From Stenotrophomonas maltophilia D457 (GTDB lineage: Bacteria > Pseudomonadota > Gammaproteobacteria > Xanthomonadales > Xanthomonadaceae): a stretch of DNA of 64,000 nucleotides. The notes beneath the pieces are model-generated. The model was not told the origin of the DNA. It did no database searches and was given only the letters and a program-made list of their open reading frames with translations. The position numbers and the translations under genes are program-made. Numbering within the stretch: position 1 is the stretch's first letter; each line of letters begins with the position of its first letter. The DNA lies in contig NC_017671.1 in assembly GCF_000284595.1 (NCBI RefSeq), positions 4,497,001-4,561,000 on the forward strand, read 5' to 3'. Below, one piece after another: positions 59,188 through 64,000 of this stretch.

Positions 59188-60372
59188 TCAGCCGGAGATG
59201 GCCAGGCGCTCGTTGTGGTAGCGGCGCACGGCGGCGAACCACAGCACGGCGGCCAGGCCGAGGCTGGCGCCGAGGTAGATCGCCCAGACTGCGGGGGTGA
59301 TGGTCTCGTGGCGGATCACCTTCAGCAGCATCTGGTTCTGCGACAGGAACGGCACGGCGTACTGCCACATCTCGCTCTTCAGCGGGTAGGCCACCAGTGC
59401 GTAGCCGGGCAGCATCGGCAGCAGCATCAGCCAGGTCATGTGGCTCTGTGCTTCCTTCATGCTCTTGGCCGCGGCCGACAGGAAGGTCAGCAGCGAGGTA
59501 CCGATCAGCAGCATCGGCAGCATCACCAGCAACATCTGCAGCATCGAGCCGACGTTCATGTTGAACTGGCGGCCGATGTTGCCGGGTGCGATCTGCGCGC
59601 TCACCTTGAACGCGACCAGGGTCAGCAGCAGCGACACGAAACCGACCACGCAGGCGGCGGCGATCTTGCCGCTGACGATCGCGCTGCGCGAGCCCGGCGT
59701 GGCCAGCAGGGGTTCCAGCGACTGCCGCTCGCGCTCGCCGGCGGTGGCGTCCATCACCAGGTAGGCACCCCCGATGAACGAGGTCAGCGTCAGCAGTACC
59801 GGCAGCAGCATCGACAGGATCATGCCGCGCTTGGCCTCGGCACTGGCCAGGTCCTGGCGCGCCACGTCCAGCGGGCGTGCCACCTGTGCATCGATGCCGC
59901 GTGCCATCAGGCGCAAGGCACCGACCTGGCCGTTGTAGGTGGCCAGCGCCGCCTCCAGGCGTGCACTGGGTACCTCGGCCGCGCGACGCGTGCTGTCCTT
60001 GATCACCTCCACCAGCGCCGGCTTGCCCTCGGCCCAGTCCTTGCCGAAGTCCCCGCTGATGCGCAGCGCCACATCGATATCCTGGCTGCGGATGGCCTCG
60101 GCCAGGTCCTTCGGCGCCGGTGCGGCATTGAGGCCCTGTGCGGCGAGGAAGCGCACCAGGTTCGGCGCGTTCTCCGCGCCGATCGTCGGGATCTGCAACG
60201 GCTCCTCGATCTGGGTGCGCACCCGGCTCTCGGCCAGCTTGCCCATGCCCAGCAGCAGCACCGGGTACAGCAGCGGCCCGAACAGCAGGGTCAGCAGCAG
60301 CGTGCGGCGGTCACGCGACAGGTCGCGCAGTTCCTTGCGCATCACCGTCATCAGGGTCGACATCATGCTCAT
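59188..60372 (-). CDS. natB: ABC transporter permease, NatB-like
   Basis: A 394-aa ABC-2-type membrane protein. A first helix near residues 20-42 (TLLLTLLFGPLLYPVLLLGM) precedes a large extracytoplasmic domain (about 45-210). Five or six helices follow (ILSMLLPVLLTLTSFIGGAY; AAACVVGFVSLLLTLVAFKV; MLLVMLPMLLIGTSLLTFLS). The ATAGERERQSLEPLLATPGS motif is typical of NatB/YhaP-like sodium exporters and related drug/peptide exporters. It overlaps natA. Substrate not certain. Confidence 0.85.
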   Translation of the reverse strand: MSMMSTLMTVMRKELRDLSRDRRTLLLTLLFGPLLYPVLLLGMGKLAESRVRTQIEEPLQIPTIGAENAPNLVRFLAAQGLNAAPAPKDLAEAIRSQDIDVALRISGDFGKDWAEGKPALVEVIKDSTRRAAEVPSARLEAALATYNGQVGALRLMARGIDAQVARPLDVARQDLASAEAKRGMILSMLLPVLLTLTSFIGGAYLVMDATAGERERQSLEPLLATPGSRSAIVSGKIAAACVVGFVSLLLTLVAFKVSAQIAPGNIGRQFNMNVGSMLQMLLVMLPMLLIGTSLLTFLSAAAKSMKEAQSHMTWLMLLPMLPGYALVAYPLKSEMWQYAVPFLSQNQMLLKVIRHETITPAVWAIYLGASLGLAAVLWFAAVRRYHNERLAISG

Positions 60373-61115
60373 GCGTGCAGGCCCTCTTCGCTGCCGATCA
60401 GTTTCACGAACGCGTCCTCAAGGTTGGCTTCACCGGCCTGCGCACGCAGATCATCGGCGCTGCCCGCGGCCATCACCGTGCCCTTGGCGATGATCACGAT
60501 GTGGTCACACAACGCGCCCACCTCCTGCATGATGTGGCTGGACAGGATCACGCAGCGACCCTCTTCGCGCAGGCCCAGCAGGAAGCGGCGCAGCGCGCGC
60601 GTGGTCATCACGTCCAGGCCGTTGGTCGGTTCGTCGAGGATGACGTTGCGCGGATCGTGCACCAGCGCGCGGGCAATCGCGGTCTTGGTGCGCTGGCCCT
60701 GCGAGAAACCATCGGTCTGCCGGTCGAGGATGTCGCCCATGTCCAGCGCGTGCGACAGCACCTCGATGCGTTCGCGGATGCGCTCGGCCGACAGGCCATG
60801 CAGCTCGGCGAAGTAGGCGATGTTCTCGCGCGCGGTCAGACGCTTGTAGACGCCGCGCGCATCGGGCAGTACGCCCAGGTGGCGACGTACCTCCACCGGA
60901 TTGCCGGCGGCATCGATGCCATCGACGCTGATGCTGCCCTGGTCCGGGGTCATCAGCGTGTAGAGCATGCGCATGGTGGTGGTCTTGCCGGCACCGTTGG
61001 GGCCGAGCAGGCCGGTGATCTGCCCATCGCCGGCGCGGAAGCCGACGTTGGCGACCGCCTGGATGCGGCCCGTGCGGGTATCGAAGGCCTTGTGCAGGTT
61101 GTCGGCGACGATCAT
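60369..61115 (-). CDS. natA: ABC transporter ATP-binding protein, NatA-like
   Basis: About 248 aa from MIVADNLHKAFDTRTG. Walker A is GPNGAGKT (residues 38-45), the signature is FSQGQRTKTAIARAL, Walker B plus D-loop is VILDEPTNGLD and the switch His is in ILSSHIMQEV. It powers the overlapping permease. The ATG at 61115 overlaps the stop of the upstream hydrolase gene (ATGA), so it was preferred over an in-frame ATG at 61124. NatA naming follows similarity of both subunits; export of sodium or another substrate cannot be told apart. Confidence 0.87.
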   Translation of the reverse strand: MIVADNLHKAFDTRTGRIQAVANVGFRAGDGQITGLLGPNGAGKTTTMRMLYTLMTPDQGSISVDGIDAAGNPVEVRRHLGVLPDARGVYKRLTARENIAYFAELHGLSAERIRERIEVLSHALDMGDILDRQTDGFSQGQRTKTAIARALVHDPRNVILDEPTNGLDVMTTRALRRFLLGLREEGRCVILSSHIMQEVGALCDHIVIIAKGTVMAAGSADDLRAQAGEANLEDAFVKLIGSEEGLHA

Positions 61116-62638
61116 GGTTCCCATCCGTTGAACGAGGTGAACGCCGGCACGTAGCTCAGCGTGTCCAGGCAGCCGGCATCCAGCGCCTTGGCATCGGTCT
61201 TGTCGATGAACTGGCCGAGCAGCCGCGGCATGCAGCCGGCGGTCAACGTGCCATGGCCCTGGCCACGGGCGACCAGCGCACGGCCATTGGGCAGGCCCTT
61301 GAGCACCTGTGCGGCGTAGCGCGGGGGGGTGACCGGGTCCAGCTCACCGGACAGCAGCAGTGCCGGCACGTCGCTGCGCAGCGGCACGGCATCGGTTGCC
61401 GGCGCCGGACGGTGCGGCCACACCGGGCAGGCGGCGAAGAAGGCGCTGGCCACTTCGTTGCCGAACAGCCGCTCGGGGTCCTCGGCCGGCGCGTGGTAGC
61501 GCGGCGCATCCTCGCTGCAGATCACCGACCACTGCATGCCGCGGTTGATCTGGAAATCCATGCTGCGGTTCGCGCCGCGCGCCAGCGATGCCAACGGGGC
61601 ATAACGACCGTGCGCGGCTTCATCCAGCACCAGTGGCAGCAGCGAGGAATACTGCGGCACGTAGGAGAAGGCGAAGGCCAGGCCGACCACGCTGTCCGGC
61701 GTCAGGACATCCTGCCGCGGTGCGTTGGTACCCGGGTCGCGATACTCGACCGAGACCGGTGCACGGCGCAGGGTGTCGACCACGCTGCGCAGCTGCGCGC
61801 GGGTGTCGGTCGGGAAACGCTTGCTGCACGCGGCATCCTTGCGGCACTGCGCCGACTGCAGGGCGATCGCATCCTCGAAGGTGGTCGCGAAGTCGCCACC
61901 GACCACCAGCTCGTTCGGTACCACGCCATCGATGACGATGCTGCGGGTGTGCTGCGGATAGGCCCCGGCATAGCGCTGGGCCACGCGGGTACCGTAGGAG
62001 CCGCCAACCAGGTTCAGCTGGTCCACACCGAGCGCCGCACGCACCGCATCCAGATCGGCGATCGCCTCGGTGGTGGTGTAGAAGCGCGCATCGGCACGCC
62101 CCTGCAGCGATGCGGCGCAGCGCTGGGCGTAGTCGCGCAGCGATGCCTCGGAAGGCGCGGCATCCTCGTCCATCTGCAGCGGCTTGCCGTCCGCGCCCAG
62201 GCAGCTGAGCGGGTTGGAGCCGCCGGTGCCGCGCTGGTCGATCAGGAACACGTCGCGCTGCTTGCGCACCTGGCGCAGTGCGGTATCGACGATGACCGCC
62301 ACCTCGCTGGCCGCCTGGCCGGGGCCGCCGGCCAGGAAGAACACCGGGTCGGGCTGGCTGGCGCCGCTGCTGCCCGATTCCAGCCAGGCGATGCGCAGGC
62401 CGATCCGGCGGCCATCGGGCTGGGCCCGGTTCTCCGGCACCTGCAGGGTGGCGCACTGCGCCTCCACGTTGGCGCTGGCGCCTTCGGTGGACAACGTGCA
62501 GGGCTGGAAGTCGATCGTGCCGAAGCGGCGGCTGGGTGCATCGCTGGCGCTTCCGGCGGCGGCCGGCGGCGGTTGGCTGCACCCGGCAAGCATCAGGCTG
62601 GCCAGCATCCCGGCCAGCGCGAGGTGGTGTCTTTGCAT
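61112..62638 (-). CDS. Secreted alpha/beta hydrolase lipoprotein (tripeptidyl-aminopeptidase/TAP-like)
   Basis: A 508-aa protein with lipobox MLASLMLAGCSQPPP (Cys20). The alpha/beta hydrolase fold shows FFLAGGPGQAASEVA (oxyanion HGGPG-like), IDQRGTGGSNPL, nucleophile elbow LVGGSYGTRVAQRYAG, Asp in LLLSGELDPVTPPRYA and His in RGQGHGTLTAGCMP. A TAP-like C-terminal domain is present. It belongs to the prolyl/tripeptidyl aminopeptidase group and acts in the periplasm or outside. It is co-transcribed with natAB (4-bp overlap), an unusual pairing. The start at 62638 gives the signal peptide. Confidence 0.87.
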   Translation of the reverse strand: MQRHHLALAGMLASLMLAGCSQPPPAAAGSASDAPSRRFGTIDFQPCTLSTEGASANVEAQCATLQVPENRAQPDGRRIGLRIAWLESGSSGASQPDPVFFLAGGPGQAASEVAVIVDTALRQVRKQRDVFLIDQRGTGGSNPLSCLGADGKPLQMDEDAAPSEASLRDYAQRCAASLQGRADARFYTTTEAIADLDAVRAALGVDQLNLVGGSYGTRVAQRYAGAYPQHTRSIVIDGVVPNELVVGGDFATTFEDAIALQSAQCRKDAACSKRFPTDTRAQLRSVVDTLRRAPVSVEYRDPGTNAPRQDVLTPDSVVGLAFAFSYVPQYSSLLPLVLDEAAHGRYAPLASLARGANRSMDFQINRGMQWSVICSEDAPRYHAPAEDPERLFGNEVASAFFAACPVWPHRPAPATDAVPLRSDVPALLLSGELDPVTPPRYAAQVLKGLPNGRALVARGQGHGTLTAGCMPRLLGQFIDKTDAKALDAGCLDTLSYVPAFTSFNGWEP

Positions 62639-62935
62639 CGTGCTCGTTTCCCCTGGAGGACGTTCCTGTCGACCACGACGGGCTGCCGCGGAAGATGTGA
62701 CCCAACTTACACGGGCAGCGCGCCGACGGCGATGGGCAATGACGAATCCGCCGCCGACGGCGCGCAGACCTGGCAGTCCCGCGCTCGGCCTTGGCCCGTG
62801 CAGGGCGGCATCGGCGGCGGCCAGCAGCACCCCAAGGGGCCAGTGTTCCGGCCCGACGGCGATGCGGGGTCTGAAAACGGCGAGCACGGCGACCGGCGCA
62901 TGCGCACAATCCGCGGAAAACCCAAGGAGACGCCC
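62639..62935. other. Non-coding interval between divergent genes
   Basis: This 297-bp stretch must hold promoters for the hydrolase/NatAB operon (minus) and the DUF1203 gene (plus). Short reading frames occur in several phases but lack a ribosome site and recognisable protein features. An AAGGAGACGCCC Shine-Dalgarno lies directly before the DUF1203 ATG. I saw no repeat or terminator here. Confidence 0.5.
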
Positions 62936-63463
62936 ATGCACGCGTGGTACCTAGGCGGCATCGACCACCGCCCTTTCCTGCACCTGTTCGAGATGAGCGA
63001 CAGCGCGCTCGCCACGCTCGGCATCCAGCGTCGCTGGGCCGGCGCCAACGGCGGACATCCCTGCCGGATCAGCCTGAGCGACCCCGCGCCTGGCAGCGAG
63101 CTGCTCCTGCTGTCCCACGTCCACCTGCCGCTGCATTCGCCGTACCGCGCCGCCGGCCCGATCTTCGTGCAGCGCGGCGTGACCCGTTGCGTCCTGCCGC
63201 CGGGCGAGGTGCCCCCGTATGTGCAGCGCCGGATGATCTCGATGCGTGCCTATGACCACGCCGCGCTGATGTGCGGTGCCCAGGTCTGCGCGGGCACCGA
63301 GGTGGCCGACCACCTGGATGCACTGTTTGCCGACCCGTCGGTGGCGTTCGTGCAGCTGCACAACGCGGCGCATGGCTGTTTCTCGTGCCAGGCAGATCGG
63401 GTGGGTACCGGGACTGCGTCGCGTGATCTCCATGACGTGATCGATGCCACGCCGGTCACGTGA
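62936..63463 (+). CDS. DUF1203 family protein
   Basis: A 175-aa soluble protein. The DUF1203 pattern is FLHLFEMSDSALATLGIQRR, GGHPCRISLSDPAPGSELLL and LHSPYRAAGPIFVQRG. The C-terminus has FADPSVAFVQLHNAAHGCFS then CQADR, with paired Cys. The family is widespread in Proteobacteria and Actinobacteria and has no assigned function. A strong AAGGAGA ribosome site fixes the start at 62936. Confidence 0.85.
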   Translation: MHAWYLGGIDHRPFLHLFEMSDSALATLGIQRRWAGANGGHPCRISLSDPAPGSELLLLSHVHLPLHSPYRAAGPIFVQRGVTRCVLPPGEVPPYVQRRMISMRAYDHAALMCGAQVCAGTEVADHLDALFADPSVAFVQLHNAAHGCFSCQADRVGTGTASRDLHDVIDATPVT

Positions 63464-63654
63464 CGTCCAGCGCATCCGTTCAGCCCTGCGTGAAGCCTGC
63501 GGGAAGGGCTTCACATGCGCAGTCACGGATCGGCACTGCGATGGTTCCGTCCCCTGCAGTGCGACTCGATACTCGCCGTGGTGCCGCCGAAAGTCCGCCG
63601 CGCAGCGCAGCTCCTGCGGTCACCGTTCCCTTTCGACGACCACAAGGATGCGCC

Positions 63655-64000
63655 ATGTCATTCCGATCCACACCGCTGTTGCTGGCCACCTCGTTCGCCG
63701 CTGCGGGCCTGTGCCTGGCCGGCAGCGCGTTCGCCCACGGCACGATGACCACGCCGGTCAGCCGCGTCTATGCCTGCTTCCAGGGCAATCCCGAGAACCC
63801 GACCAACCCGGCCTGTGCCGCTGCAAAAGCGATTGGCGGTTCACAGGCGTTCTACGACTGGAACGGCATCAACCAGGCCAACGCCAACGGCAACCATCAG
63901 GCCGTGGTGCCCGACGGGAAGCTGTGCAGCGGCAACAACCCGACCTTCCGCGGCCTGGACGTGAACCGCAGTGACTGGCAGACCACGCCGATCCAGGCCG
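63655..64000 (+). CDS. Lytic polysaccharide monooxygenase / chitin-binding protein, AA10 (3' end outside window)
   Basis: A partial gene running off the right edge (115 codons visible). The signal peptide (MSFRSTPLLLATSFAAAGLC, ending GSAFA) is cleaved before His28, giving a mature N-terminus HGTMTTPVSRVYACFQGNPE. In AA10 enzymes that N-terminal His forms the copper histidine brace, and the segment AFYDWNGINQANANGNHQAV is typical of bacterial chitin-active members. It is secreted and oxidatively cleaves chitin or cellulose. The second copper His and any chitin-binding domain lie outside the window. Confidence 0.9.
   Translation, partial: MSFRSTPLLLATSFAAAGLCLAGSAFAHGTMTTPVSRVYACFQGNPENPTNPACAAAKAIGGSQAFYDWNGINQANANGNHQAVVPDGKLCSGNNPTFRGLDVNRSDWQTTPIQA

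Overview
High-GC gammaproteobacterial chromosome, almost certainly Stenotrophomonas (S. maltophilia complex). The evidence is Xanthomonadaceae-type proteins and gene order, an RND efflux operon with a divergent two-component pair matching the SmeABC/SmeSR layout, and many GTAG-headed palindromes of the S. maltophilia GTAG (SMAG) repeat type. No phage, plasmid, CRISPR, rRNA or tRNA signal was seen. The only mobile-element-like gene is a REP-associated tyrosine transposase (RAYT).

Layout. 1-4.7 kb: end of an amino-sugar (probably N-acetylgalactosamine) catabolic locus, with aldolase subunit, DeoR-type repressor, deacetylase and a sugar-porter permease. 4.7-9 kb: small membrane proteins, ComF, a ClC channel and a truncated HAD phosphatase. 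9-14 kb: biotin operon bioB-bioF-bioH-SDR-bioC behind a putative BirA operator. 14.3-17.1 kb: YdcF protein, PLP dehydratase, a Tyr/Gly-rich lipoprotein, and an intergenic region with a candidate small RNA and two opposed terminators. 17.2-19 kb: mnmG. 19.2-27.2 kb: smeABC (minus) and smeSR (plus). 27.3-28.8 kb: a nucleotidyltransferase bracketed by near-identical palindrome pairs, and a gamma carbonic anhydrase-like protein. 28.9-35.7 kb: tightly overlapping RDD-SpoIIM-DUF4129-DUF4350-MoxR-DUF58 operon. 35.7-37.1 kb: a 12-unit tandem array. 37.1-39.5 kb: zinc-ribbon protein plus a YgiC/YgiB-like pair. 39.9-48.9 kb: ilvD, dinG, aroE, a TolB-like protein, hemB and a bestrophin. 49-57.5 kb: peptidases (DUF885, DPP IV), glutathione transferase, YqhA-like protein and a lipoprotein with a TonB C-terminal domain. 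57.5-64 kb: AraC regulator, RAYT module, hydrolase plus NatAB-type ABC exporter, DUF1203 protein and the start of an AA10 polysaccharide monooxygenase.

The most distinctive content is the repeat biology. Two tandem arrays (about 184 bp period after bioC; 116-119 bp period x 12 after the zinc-ribbon gene) each carry copies of the last 19-37 bases of the neighbouring coding sequence with its stop codon. Several genes take their stop codon from a repeat. A second repeat family (core GGGGACGGAGGGGATTAAGT) brackets the RAYT gene, supplies the stops of the RAYT and of the gene before it, and forms a perfect 30-bp-arm palindrome between ilvD and dinG.
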